Origin: CAVZBW01 sp963773635
GTDB lineage: Bacteria; Actinomycetota; Acidimicrobiia; Acidimicrobiales; RAAP-2
NCBI GenBank assembly: GCA_963773635.1
Contig: CAVZBW010000005.1
Coordinates: forward strand, 1,178,001 to 1,242,000
DNA: 64,000 nt
Direction of reading: 5' to 3'
Under the pieces are notes generated by a model, which saw only the letters and a list, made by a program, of their open reading frames with translations, was not told the origin of the DNA and did not search any database. This document shows positions 17,772 through 26,269 of the stretch, one piece after another (position 1 is the first letter of the stretch; each line of letters starts with the position of its first letter). Made by a program: the position numbers and the translations under genes.

Positions 17772-17800
17772 AACGTAGATTGCGGCGGAGCAGATGTCAA
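17772..17800 (-). promoter_or_regulatory. Promoter of repeat protein B
   Basis: On the minus strand TTGACA (17800-17795) and TACGTT (17777-17772) are 17 bases apart, about 88 bases before the ATG at 17684. Both this and the repeat-A promoter read GCTTGACAT at the -35 box and leave leaders of near 90 bases, suggesting joint regulation. Confidence 0.72.
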
Positions 17801-18085
17801 GCAAATAGCTCCGGCCAAGCCCCAGGGGGCATCTCACCTGCGGGAACTCCCCCGGCCGCCTCGGGCTCTCGGGCACCTCCGCCCGTGGTTCCGCGAGCAC
17901 GGCGCGAGCACCTTGGCCTGGGAAATGCCTGTCCCCACCCGTCATGCCGGCGTTGCCTTTGGTCCCTGGCGGTCCGGTGTGGTCCGGCCGAGGGCCAGGC
18001 GTGCTGGAGAATTTCCCACGGGTGCTGCACGGAGGCTCCACACCGTCTCCATATCCGGAGTTCTCCATATCCGGAGGTGCGGCGC
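17801..18085 (-). other. Gene-free G+C-rich block with long-range complementary segments
   Basis: This 285-base block between the APC permease and the repeat-B promoter has no convincing gene. Complementary pairs occur at 17813-17819 with 17912-17918 (GGCCAAG) and at 17919-17926 with 18011-18018 (TGGGAAAT, not G+C-driven). The 15-mer TCTCCATATCCGGAG is repeated at 18046-18060 and 18062-18076. It could hold a structured RNA or an intergenic repeat element; I cannot name a family. Confidence 0.35.
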
Positions 18086-19735
18086 CTACAGATCGGGAAC
18101 CCCGAGGCCGGCCAGGACGGCCGTGTGGGTCCAGCGATCGACCGGCCGGTGGCCGTCGGGCAGGATGCGGTGGACGGCGGAGCCCATCCGGACCGCCAGC
18201 TCGAAGACGGCGAGGCTCACGACGACGACCGCGGCGCTGTCCCAGTACCGCGGCACGAGGTCCAGCCCGCCGTAGCGGCCGACGGCGGACATGATCGTCA
18301 TGGCCCCGAGATACGGCACCAGCCACGCGGAGCAGACCCACTCCACCGACGTATGCCGGTAGGCGGCATGCGCCGCGAGACCCGCCTGGATGAGGACGCC
18401 GATCCCGACGATCGCGAAGACGTAGCGGTCCGTCTCCCAACCCGACCAGTAGAGGATCAGGTTGGCGACGACGAAGCCCGTGCGGGTCACGATGGCCGGA
18501 CGGACCACTCGGTAGGGCCTGTGGAGCGAGGGCGCCGTCGCTCGCAGGACGGCCAGCGAAAGTGGGGCCAGACCGTAGACCACGGCGGTGGAAGCGGTCG
18601 CAAAGGTCAGCAACTGCCGCCAACTGGGCAGGGCGATAAGGAAAAGGAGCCCGACGCCGTAGCAAGTCAGCAGGCTGACGAGAGGCACTTTACGGCTGTT
18701 GAGCCTGGCGAAGAAGCCGGGCAGGTAGCCCTCCCGTGCCAGGGCGTAGGGCACCCGGGACGAGGTTGCCGTATAGGTGAGGCCCGTCCCGGCCGGGGAG
18801 ACGCTTGCTGCCAGGTAGACGAGGTAGGCCAGCCACCCGACCCCCAAGGTGTTGGCCAGGCCGGCCAAGGGCCCGTAGTCACCGGCGAACCGCAGCTGGG
18901 ACCATCCGTCGACCAGGTTGGCCTCAGGTAGGGCGCCGATGAACGCGATCTGGAGCAAGAGGTAGATGCCCATCGCGATCACGACCGAGCCGAGCACGGC
19001 GAAAGGAATGTTGGACTGGGGATTGCGGGTCTCGCCTCCGAGCTGGATGGCCTGTTCGAAGCCGAGGAGGGCGAAGACCACTCCGCCTTGGGAGATCGCC
19101 AGCGTGATCCCGTGCGCGCCACCAAAGAACGGCCCCCCGTGCTCGGTGAAGTTGCCGGAGTGGAAGTGCACGGCGAGCAGCGTGGCCGCCACGATGACGG
19201 GCACGGCGATCTTGAACCACACGACGGCGCTGTTGGTCTCGCTGAACAGCCGCACACCGGCCGTGTTGACGAGGATGAACACCAACAGAACCCCCGCGGC
19301 GACGAGTCGACCGGCCGCGGACAGCTCGACGAGCCCGTGCGAGTCCTGGCTCAACCACGGAAGGTAATTGGACGCGTAGCGAAGGCTGGCGACCGTCTCG
19401 ATCGGGGCGATGCAGACCGCCGTGATCCAGGAGAGGAAGCCCGACAGAAACCCCGTGGGGCGCCCAAATGCATACAGGGGGAACCGGCCGACGCCCCCGT
19501 CCACGGGGAACGTCGAACCGAGCTCGGCGTAGCTCATCGCAAGCACGGCGCCCAGGGCACCGGCGATCACCCACGCCAGGATGGATCCGCCGCCGCTCAG
19601 CTCGGAGGCGTCAAACCCGGCGAACAGCCAGCCCGAGCCGATGACCGCGCCGACCGAGACGAACAGCGCCGCACCGCGCCCGAGCTCACGGGACGTGCGA
19701 GATGGCCCGACATCGGCGCTGGCCTCCTCTGACAT
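18086..19735 (-). CDS. APC-superfamily amino acid permease
   Basis: A 549-residue membrane protein with about 12-14 helices. The first helix has the broken-helix glycine motif SVGAVIGSGWLFAG (residues 28-41), and LLGFEQAIQLGGETRNPQ in helix 6 with its conserved Phe-Glu is typical of the APC superfamily. ATSSRVPYALAREGYLPG precedes the helix 8 region as in amino acid/polyamine carriers. Length and motif order are intact. It is divergent from the PadR operon, separated by 130 bases. Substrate is unknown. Confidence 0.88.
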   Translation of the reverse strand: MSEEASADVGPSRTSRELGRGAALFVSVGAVIGSGWLFAGFDASELSGGGSILAWVIAGALGAVLAMSYAELGSTFPVDGGVGRFPLYAFGRPTGFLSGFLSWITAVCIAPIETVASLRYASNYLPWLSQDSHGLVELSAAGRLVAAGVLLVFILVNTAGVRLFSETNSAVVWFKIAVPVIVAATLLAVHFHSGNFTEHGGPFFGGAHGITLAISQGGVVFALLGFEQAIQLGGETRNPQSNIPFAVLGSVVIAMGIYLLLQIAFIGALPEANLVDGWSQLRFAGDYGPLAGLANTLGVGWLAYLVYLAASVSPAGTGLTYTATSSRVPYALAREGYLPGFFARLNSRKVPLVSLLTCYGVGLLFLIALPSWRQLLTFATASTAVVYGLAPLSLAVLRATAPSLHRPYRVVRPAIVTRTGFVVANLILYWSGWETDRYVFAIVGIGVLIQAGLAAHAAYRHTSVEWVCSAWLVPYLGAMTIMSAVGRYGGLDLVPRYWDSAAVVVVSLAVFELAVRMGSAVHRILPDGHRPVDRWTHTAVLAGLGVPDL

Positions 19736-19780
19736 GGGGACACGCTACTGAGTGGGCACCCCTTCCAAGGAATCGGGGCA

Positions 19781-19809
19781 TTGACTTCCGGAATATAGCG
19801 ATATATCGT
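19781..19809 (+). promoter_or_regulatory. PadR promoter with palindromic operator
   Basis: TTGACT (19781-19786) and TATCGT (19804-19809) are 17 bases apart. The perfect palindrome CGATATATCG at 19799-19808 covers the -10 box, and the wider stretch (ATATAGCGATATATCG) is AT-rich in a G+C-rich genome. That is where PadR repressors usually bind their own promoter. The site also explains why the gene starts at 19868 and not at 19811, which would sit at the transcription start. Confidence 0.7.
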
Positions 19810-19867
19810 GATGGAACTCGATAGACAGTTCCAACCAACCCGGTTCCGGAGAGAAGAGAGGTGGAAG

Positions 19868-20548
19868 ATGGAGGCGACCGCAACCCAGGGCTGGCCCCGA
19901 GCCTTCGACGCGTGGTGCCGATGGGCTCAGGAGGCCGCGGAGGACTTTTGCTCCCATGCCGAGGAGCACGGGCGGTACCACAAGTACGGCAGGCCGCGAG
20001 GACCGCGGTGGCAGGGCAAGGGTGCCTGGGGGTTTGGCGGCCCCCCCTCCGCCTGGTCGTGGACGGGCGGCCCCCCGCGGCCCCGGTCGAGACGCGGCGA
20101 CATCCGCCTCGCCGTCTTGACCCTCCTCGGCGAGCAGCCGATGCACGGCTACCAGATCATCACCGAACTGACGGAGCGCAGCGGCGGCATGTGGCGGCCG
20201 AGCCCCGGATCGGTCTACCCGGCCCTGCAGCAGCTCGAGGACGAGGGACTGGTCTCCGTCTCCGAGCGAGAAGGTCGCCGGACCTACGTGCTCACCGACG
20301 CAGGTCGAGCGGAGTCGGAGCGCCTCTCGCAGGGTCGCCGTGCGCCCTGGGAGGAGATGGCGGAGGAGGCCGAGGGCAATGCCGGGGGGCTGAGCGGGAC
20401 CGCCGCCCAGGTGTTCGCCGCAGCGATGCAGGTTTCAGTGGTGGGCTCGCCGGAGCAGCTCGAGCAGGCCGAAGAGCTGCTGAAGGACACCCGGCGGGCG
20501 CTGTACCGGATCCTCGCAGAGGACGAGGCGGAGGAGGATGAGGAATGA
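19868..20548 (+). CDS. PadR family transcriptional regulator
   Basis: The product has 226 residues from the ATG at 19868, with AGAGG upstream. A Gly/Trp/Arg-rich N-terminal extension of about 75 residues precedes the winged-helix domain (RGDIRLAVLTLLGEQPMHGY, then PSPGSVYPALQQLEDEGL and REGRRTYVLTDAGR). A C-terminal helical dimerisation domain and an acidic tail (EDEAEEDEE) complete it. PadR proteins repress their own operon; here the second gene is a DUF1707 membrane protein overlapping by 4 bp. Confidence 0.9.
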   Translation: MEATATQGWPRAFDAWCRWAQEAAEDFCSHAEEHGRYHKYGRPRGPRWQGKGAWGFGGPPSAWSWTGGPPRPRSRRGDIRLAVLTLLGEQPMHGYQIITELTERSGGMWRPSPGSVYPALQQLEDEGLVSVSEREGRRTYVLTDAGRAESERLSQGRRAPWEEMAEEAEGNAGGLSGTAAQVFAAAMQVSVVGSPEQLEQAEELLKDTRRALYRILAEDEAEEDEE

Positions 20549-20970
20549 GGCCGCCGCGCCCGGGCACGAAGTCCGCCCTCCGGATCGGTGACGCGGAACG
20601 AGAAGGGGCGGTCTCCGATCTCGGGCGCCACTTTGCAGACGGCCGCCTCACGCCGCTCGAGCACGAGGAGCGCACCGCGCTCGCCCTCGAGGCCCGGACC
20701 GGCGCCGATCTCGGCGCGCTGTTCGCCGATCTTCCGCTGCTCTCCCCCACCCCCGACGTGCCGCACCGGCTCTGGCCGGCGCAGGCCCTCAAGATCGCGT
20801 GGCGACTCGCGGCGGTAGCCCTGGTGGCGGCACTCCTCCTCGGCGCTCTCCACGTCGTCCAGGTGATCCTGGTCGTCGCGCTCGTGGCGCTTGCCCTGCG
20901 ATTGTCCATCGGGCGGCGTGGCGGTGGGCGCTGGCATCCCGCCGCACAGCCCTCCCGTCGGCCCTGGTGA
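20545..20970 (+). CDS. DUF1707 membrane protein
   Basis: A 141-residue protein. The N-terminal DUF1707 domain (RIGDAEREGAVSDLGRHF, then GRLTPLEHEERTALALEART) is complete, followed by hydrophobic segments near residues 85-125 (VALVAALLLGALHVVQVILVV) and a basic tail. Its ATG overlaps the PadR stop (ATGA). DUF1707 is common next to PadR in actinobacteria, and the short domain may bind protein partners at the membrane. Exact function is unknown. Confidence 0.85.
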   Translation: MRPPRPGTKSALRIGDAEREGAVSDLGRHFADGRLTPLEHEERTALALEARTGADLGALFADLPLLSPTPDVPHRLWPAQALKIAWRLAAVALVAALLLGALHVVQVILVVALVALALRLSIGRRGGGRWHPAAQPSRRPW

Positions 20971-21011
20971 TCGTCCCGGGGACCGGCGGTACGTGAGACG
21001 ATCCTCACCGT

Positions 21012-21083
21012 ATGAGGACCGAGCGCCGATGGACGCGCCTCGACTTCTGGGGTGGCGGCTGGCGTAGCGAGGCCTGTGCATGA
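21012..21083 (+). CDS. Possible 23-residue upstream peptide coupled to the lipase gene
   Basis: ATG at 21012 opens a 23-codon frame (MRTERRWTRLDFWGGGWRSE then ACA) whose TGA at 21081-21083 overlaps the ATG of the cNMP-patatin gene. The peptide is Trp/Arg-rich. An ATGA overlap with no obvious RBS for the large gene suggests translational coupling. It may equally be chance. Confidence 0.35.
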   Translation: MRTERRWTRLDFWGGGWRSEACA

Positions 21084-22831
21084 GCACGGCGGAGGCCAAG
21101 ACCTCGGCCCTACGTCGTATTCCGATCTTTTCGTGTCTCGATCCCGATCAGGCTCGCGACGTCGCGGACCTGGTCACCGAGGAACGGGTGCCGGGCGGCG
21201 AGTGGCTGTTTCGCCAAGGCGACGAGGCGTCGACCTTCTTCTTGGTCGTCTCGGGTCGCCTTGCCATGATCGACGAAGAACACGACGCCTTCATCGGCGA
21301 GGTGGGCGCCGGCCAATCCTTTGGCGAGCTCGGGGTGATCAGCGATCAGGTGCGCGCCGCCGGTGTTCGCGCCGTGCGCGACAGTCGGCTCTGGGCGATC
21401 TCACGGGCGTCATTCGGCGACCTGATCGACCAACACCCCGAGGTCCGGCGACACCTCTTCCAGACCTTGGCCCAGATGGTCCGCCAGTCCCGTGCGGCCG
21501 AGATCGAGAGCCGTCCGAGCATCGTCGGTGTCGTGAGCGCCGAGGGTCCCGGTCTGGCGACGTCCGTCGCCCGCGCCCTCGGCGAGGCCCTCTCGGCTCA
21601 CGGTTCCGTGGAGACGGTCTCGATCGACGCGATCCCTGGAGCGAAAGGCCAGGACCGCAGCGAGCTGGCCCACCGCTTCAGCCACCTGCTCGATCGGCTC
21701 GAGGCAACCAACGACTGGGTGCTCCTTGTCTCGGAGCCCGCGTTCGGACACCCCTGGCGGGACTTCGCGCTGGCTCAGTGCGACCGGGTCACCGTCGTGG
21801 TGGATGCAGAGCGTCCCGACCACTGGTCCTCGCTGGCGCCGCACCAGCGATGCGATCTGGCGCTGGTACACCGTCGACCCTCGCTCGAATGGTGGAGGCG
21901 GTTCGACCCGGTCTCCCACCATTACGTCGGGAGCCACCCGACGGCGACCGCGCTCGCGCCCCTGGCGCGCCGCCTGGCGGGTCGATCCCTCGGCCTCGTG
22001 ATGTCGGGCGGAGGCGCCCGAGGGATGGCCCACTTCGGCGCCTACAGCGAACTTGCCAGAGCGGGCCTCACGTTTGATCGCTTTGGAGGGACCAGTGCGG
22101 GCGCCATGGCGGCCGGGGCCTTTGCGATGGGCCTGTCCGCTGACGACGCCTTGGCTTCGACCCGCGAGCACCTGGCACGTCGCGGCGTCCTGTCCGACTA
22201 CACGGTCCCCACGGTGTCGCTCATCCGGGGTCGACGAATCGAGCGCGCCGGACAGGCCTTTTACGGCGATCGACTCATCGAGCATCTGCCCAAGGGCTTC
22301 TTCGCGCTCTCGGCCGACCTGATCTCCGGGCGGGAGGTCGTCCACCGAAGGGGATCGCTGTGGCGCGCCGTGCGAGCGTCGCTGTCGATTCCCGGCGTCT
22401 TGACACCGGTCGTCGATGGCGAACGACTCCTGGTGGACGGGGGGTTGCTCAACAGCCTCCCTGCCGATGTCATGGCCTCGGACACCGACGGGCAGGTCGT
22501 TTGCATCGACCTTCGAATGCCCTACGTGCCGAGCCGCCGCCATGGCTTCGGATTGCTGCCCGGCCAGCCGCCGGCGCTGATCCGCCGCATCGTGCACGGC
22601 ACCGACGAAATGCTGCCCTCGATCCAGGACATCCTCATGAGGAGCATCGACCTGGCGGCAGCCTCACGCACGCTCACGGGGATTCCCCGCATCGCCGCGG
22701 TCATCAGGCCGGACGTGTCCCAGGTGAGTCATTTCGACTTCACTCGATCGGCGCCGGCGATCGAGGCCGGTCGCTCCGCGGCTCGAGCGTTGCTGGCCGA
22801 GCCGGGGGGGCTTGCGGACCTGGCGGAGTGA
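21080..22831 (+). CDS. Cyclic-nucleotide-binding patatin-like phospholipase
   Basis: A 583-residue multidomain protein. Residues 1-140 form a cNMP-binding domain (FRQGDEASTFFLVVSGRLA, GQSFGELGVIS, then RAAGVRAVRDSRL). The middle is a nucleotide/mobile linker region. From about 300 a patatin domain has the oxyanion loop GGGARG (about 309), nucleophile motif GTSAG (Ser near 339) and catalytic DGG (near 453). The domain order matches the neuropathy-target-esterase-like lipases known in mycobacteria. It should deacylate phospholipid in response to a cyclic nucleotide or in a constitutive way. It adjoins phospholipid-synthesis genes, which fits membrane turnover. Confidence 0.9.
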   Translation: MSTAEAKTSALRRIPIFSCLDPDQARDVADLVTEERVPGGEWLFRQGDEASTFFLVVSGRLAMIDEEHDAFIGEVGAGQSFGELGVISDQVRAAGVRAVRDSRLWAISRASFGDLIDQHPEVRRHLFQTLAQMVRQSRAAEIESRPSIVGVVSAEGPGLATSVARALGEALSAHGSVETVSIDAIPGAKGQDRSELAHRFSHLLDRLEATNDWVLLVSEPAFGHPWRDFALAQCDRVTVVVDAERPDHWSSLAPHQRCDLALVHRRPSLEWWRRFDPVSHHYVGSHPTATALAPLARRLAGRSLGLVMSGGGARGMAHFGAYSELARAGLTFDRFGGTSAGAMAAGAFAMGLSADDALASTREHLARRGVLSDYTVPTVSLIRGRRIERAGQAFYGDRLIEHLPKGFFALSADLISGREVVHRRGSLWRAVRASLSIPGVLTPVVDGERLLVDGGLLNSLPADVMASDTDGQVVCIDLRMPYVPSRRHGFGLLPGQPPALIRRIVHGTDEMLPSIQDILMRSIDLAAASRTLTGIPRIAAVIRPDVSQVSHFDFTRSAPAIEAGRSAARALLAEPGGLADLAE

Positions 22832-23659
22832 GCGACGGGCGGCGAAGGACGACCCACCACTCCCCGGCCGGGAGTCACGTGACGATCCACCGTTCTCGTG
22901 GCCAGGCTGAGCCCTTGGAGGCCGGGAAGCCGGTCGACGCGACGGTCGATGCGCTCCGCCATCGAGCGACCGTCGTCGCCAGAGAAGAGGTAGCCGACTA
23001 CGAAGGCCACCTCGGCTGCGGGCATGATGTCGGAGCCGACCGTCTGCCAGAATCGCTGCAGCGTGAATCGCGTCAGTCGACGGGTCCTCTTGCGGGAGGC
23101 GAGTCGCGTCGTCGCCTGTGAGGCATAGAAGTCCGCGTGGCGGCCCTCCTGTCGCATGATCATCCGCAAGAGCTCCGAGAGGACGGGGTGGTCCGCTCGC
23201 TGCATCAACCGCGCGGTACGCGGCCTGTGCCGACCACTCGTTGATCGCCCCCCACGCCATGTGTATGGCCACGAAGTCCTCTCCGATCAGCGCCGAGTAC
23301 AACGCCTCCTTCGCCAGCTGGAAGGCATCCCCCGTCCTGCGCCCGGCGAGCCGGTCGCTCACCCGCTCGGATCCTGCCGGGAGTCCATGGACGCCGAGCA
23401 CCCGACCGATGGCCTCTCCGTGCCACATCTCCTCCCACACCCAACAGGACAGGAACCAGGTCACCTCGGGGTCTCGGTGTGCGGACGTCATGAGGAGCTC
23501 GCGTAGGTAGCAGACGGTGTTCAACTCGACGTCGTGCATGTAACTGAGGCACCGGAGCGCCCCTCGATCCAGGGGTCGGCGCTCAAAGGAGCCGAAATCC
23601 AGCTCGGAGACGTCGATGCGTCCGGCGCGCGATTTGTAGGATTCGACCGTCGTTCTCAC
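22729..23659 (-). CDS. Ferritin-like di-iron protein (acyl-ACP desaturase-like), frameshifted
   Basis: From GTG at 23659 (GGAGCTCCTG just upstream) the first frame gives helices with MHDVELNTVCYLRELL, WVWEEMWHGEAIGRVLG and AINEWSAQAAYRA. The frame breaks near 23209 and continues with RMIMRQEGRHADFYA. The E, EExxH, E, ExxH order fits a four-helix di-iron site as in acyl-ACP desaturases. The last ~35 codons overlap the convergent lipase gene by 103 bases and look unlike the rest, so the true stop may lie near 22850 with another indel. A desaturase-like role would fit its neighbours, pssA and psd. Confidence 0.6.
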
Positions 23660-23679
23660 CAGGAGCTCCTCTCGCCGGA

Positions 23680-24504
23680 TCAGGACTCCAGCTCGTCTGC
23701 GATCGTGACTCTCACCGGATCCCGGGGAACGACGGCGGGCGTGTGCTGCTCCAAGCGCAGGGCGCGGAGCGACTCGTCGGGATGATGCAGGCGCCACCGG
23801 TACCGATGTGCCGCGTACGGGAGGTGGGCGAGATACAGCGTGGCCGCCAGGACCATGAGCGCGATCGGCGCCAAGATGGTCAGGGCGATCACCGTTGCCA
23901 ACCCCGCGAGCACCGCTACGACGGCGTTGCTCGATATCCGGATGCCCTTGGCCGACCAGGTGGGGATCGGCGCCACCAGCAGCACGGCGATGGCCAGCAT
24001 CCATATCGTGACCGCGAGGGGGCCGTCCCACCACCCCGCGCCGAGCTCCAAGGAGAACGCCAGCGGAGCGAGCACCAGGAGGCCGCCGACGGGCGCCGGC
24101 ACGCCGAGGAAGAAGTCCTTGAGCAGCCAGGCGCGCGCCGGATCGCTACGGAGCGTGTTGTACCGCGCCAGTCGCAGGAGCATGCACGCGGCGAAGGCGC
24201 AGACGCCGATCCAGCCTGCGGGGTAGTGCTGGAACCTCCACAGGGAGAGCACCAGCACGGGGGCCACGCCGAAGGCGATCCCGTCGACGAGCGAGTCGAG
24301 ATCTCCGCCGAGCTTGGTCGTGGCATGCAGGAACCTGGCGAGGCGACCGTCGAGGCCGTCGAGCACGGCGGCCGCTCCAATAAGTGCGATGGCCGGACCG
24401 TACGATCCGGCAAATGCAAAATGTATTGCGATCAGTGCACAGCTCATGCCCGAGAGCGTGACTGCGCTTGGGAGGGCGCGACGAACCTGCGAGTTATCGA
24501 CCAT
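23680..24504 (-). CDS. pssA: CDP-diacylglycerol--serine O-phosphatidyltransferase
   Basis: A 274-residue membrane enzyme that makes phosphatidylserine from CDP-diacylglycerol and serine. The CDP-alcohol phosphotransferase signature DGRLAR, then eight residues, G, three, D, three, D is complete at 52-74. About eight hydrophobic helices follow. The ATG at 24504 overlaps the psd end by 11 bases, so psd and pssA form one transcript. The C-terminal ~35 residues are hydrophilic and extra. The next gene in the set is 20 bases downstream. Confidence 0.9.
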   Translation of the reverse strand: MVDNSQVRRALPSAVTLSGMSCALIAIHFAFAGSYGPAIALIGAAAVLDGLDGRLARFLHATTKLGGDLDSLVDGIAFGVAPVLVLSLWRFQHYPAGWIGVCAFAACMLLRLARYNTLRSDPARAWLLKDFFLGVPAPVGGLLVLAPLAFSLELGAGWWDGPLAVTIWMLAIAVLLVAPIPTWSAKGIRISSNAVVAVLAGLATVIALTILAPIALMVLAATLYLAHLPYAAHRYRWRLHHPDESLRALRLEQHTPAVVPRDPVRVTIADELES

Positions 24505-25216
24505 TGGTGCTCCCCTGCATCGTCGCCATTTCGGTCTGACGGGCCAGCGGCGCCAGCTCGGCGAGGACCGTGACCCCACCCGTCGTGCGCTGGCCCCTCT
24601 CGACAAGCACGCGACTCTCCAGGGGGAGATACGTGTCCACTCGCGAGCCGAAGCGGATCAGTCCGAAGGTCCGTCCGGCGGTGGCCCTCGACCCGGCCGC
24701 AACCTGACAGACGATCCGCCGGGCGACGATCCCGGCAATCTGCACCACGGCGAGCTCCTGGCCCTGGGGCGTTCGCAGCAGCAGCGCGTTGCGCTCGTTG
24801 TCCTCGCTCGCCTTGTCCCGTGCTGCGACGAGGAACCGACCGGGGCGATAGGCGACGCGGCAGATCTCGGCGTCGGTCGGAAAGCGCTGAACGTGCACGT
24901 CAAAGAGGGAAAGAAAGACGCTGACACGCACCATGGCCCGCGCCATCCCGAGCTCGGGTGGCGGCACCGCTTCGGCCACCTGCACCACCCGCCCATCGGC
25001 AGGGGCAAAGACCACCCCGGACCTCCTTGGTGTGATCCGAGCAGGGTCCCGAAAGAACCAGACCACGAATCCCGTGAGCAGTACACCGACGAGCGAGAGG
25101 GGTCGCCACAGGATGCCGAGCACGACGGTGAGGCATGCTCCGAGCGCCACAAAGGGCCGGCCGGCAGGGTGCATCGGCGGGACCAGCGACCGCGAAAAAT
25201 GAGCCCGGACGGACAC
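24494..25216 (-). CDS. psd: Phosphatidylserine decarboxylase, short single-chain precursor type
   Basis: This enzyme converts phosphatidylserine to phosphatidylethanolamine. The 240-residue precursor has two N-terminal hydrophobic segments, APADGRVVQV (Asp74), FLSLFDVHVQR (His108) and the self-cleavage site RFGSRVD, with Gly190-Ser191. Cleavage there would create the pyruvoyl group from Ser191. This GS variant is the short archaeal/actinobacterial type and not the longer LGST type of gamma-proteobacteria. It is first in the psd-pssA pair; the 225 bases upstream contain no gene. Confidence 0.92.
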   Translation of the reverse strand: MSVRAHFSRSLVPPMHPAGRPFVALGACLTVVLGILWRPLSLVGVLLTGFVVWFFRDPARITPRRSGVVFAPADGRVVQVAEAVPPPELGMARAMVRVSVFLSLFDVHVQRFPTDAEICRVAYRPGRFLVAARDKASEDNERNALLLRTPQGQELAVVQIAGIVARRIVCQVAAGSRATAGRTFGLIRFGSRVDTYLPLESRVLVERGQRTTGGVTVLAELAPLARQTEMATMQGSTNGR

Positions 25217-25441
25217 TGGCTGACCCCCTTCCCCGAAGATCGTGTGTGCGATCTTGGCACAGTCTTTCGGGAAATGCCAGGAAAAAAACCGGGTCGTGGA
25301 GTGGAAAGTCTCGGTGGTGGTTCCCGTTATGTGGCGCTCAAAGAAGTGACCGTTGAGTCAGCAAGTAGTGACTGGGGAGTAAGGCGCAAGCGCGGCGCCA
25401 GGGGCCGGCTCGGGTGACCGAGCAGTCATGACGTGTCGTGG

Positions 25442-26068
25442 TCAGCCGCCTCGCTCTCTGACCCATGAGCGAACGTAGAGGACGACGCCCAGCGCGACCA
25501 CCGCTCCCACGATCACGAGCGAGGCAGGGCCCGTCAGCTTCTCTATGGACTCACCGATGAAGTACCCGAGGAGGGTGAAGGTGATCCCCCAGACGATCCC
25601 TCCGGCTGCGTTTGCCAAGAGGAACTTGGCATAGGGCATGTTGGACATGCCCGCGAGGCCAGGGATCATGGTCCGGAAGAGCGCGACGAAGCGAGCGATG
25701 AAGACCCCGAGCATTCCTCGTCGACGGAGATAGGTCCGTCCTGACTCCACTGCGGCGTTGCGTTTGCGGAGTGCCCGGAGTCCCAAGATGCGCGGCCCCA
25801 GCAGCCTGCCGGTCTCGTAGCCGACGGTGTCGCCCAAGATGGCGCACACGATGACGACGACGACCATGACGGGAAGGGCCACGTGGTGACGACTGGCGAG
25901 GGCCCCACCCACGATGACCGCCGTCTCGCCCGGCAAGACGACCCCAAACAGGATCGCCGCCTCTCCGAAGCAGAGCAACCCGACGACCAGGTAGGCGACG
26001 ACTCCGTGCAGCACGAGCACGTGATCGACCAGGTCGGAGGTGATGGACGAAAACCCCGCTGGCCTCAC
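25442..26068 (-). CDS. DedA family membrane protein
   Basis: A 208-residue protein with about five hydrophobic segments. The DedA/SNARE-associated pattern is clear: FGEAAILFGVVLPGETAVIV, then GDTVGYETGRLLGP, FIARFVALFRTMIPGLAGM and the GGIVWGITFTLLGYFIG region. DedA proteins flip lipid carriers or phosphatidylethanolamine-type lipids across the membrane, which suits its place next to psd-pssA. It is separated from psd by 225 bases and may have its own promoter. Confidence 0.88.
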   Translation of the reverse strand: MRPAGFSSITSDLVDHVLVLHGVVAYLVVGLLCFGEAAILFGVVLPGETAVIVGGALASRHHVALPVMVVVVIVCAILGDTVGYETGRLLGPRILGLRALRKRNAAVESGRTYLRRRGMLGVFIARFVALFRTMIPGLAGMSNMPYAKFLLANAAGGIVWGITFTLLGYFIGESIEKLTGPASLVIVGAVVALGVVLYVRSWVRERGG

Positions 26069-26269
26069 GACCCCTCCCCCGCTCGGCGAGGACTCGACGA
26101 TCTCATCGACCCAGGCGAATCACACGAAGCTTCCCGCTCCAGGGACCAGACAATAGCGAGGAGGGCCGCACGCACGGGCCGTTGGTCGTCCAGTTCCGCC
26201 ATGGCCCTCGCTGGATGCCACCTCCAGCGGTGCTCCTGCCGCCGCTCCGAGTCGTCGGGCGGTTGCGGG

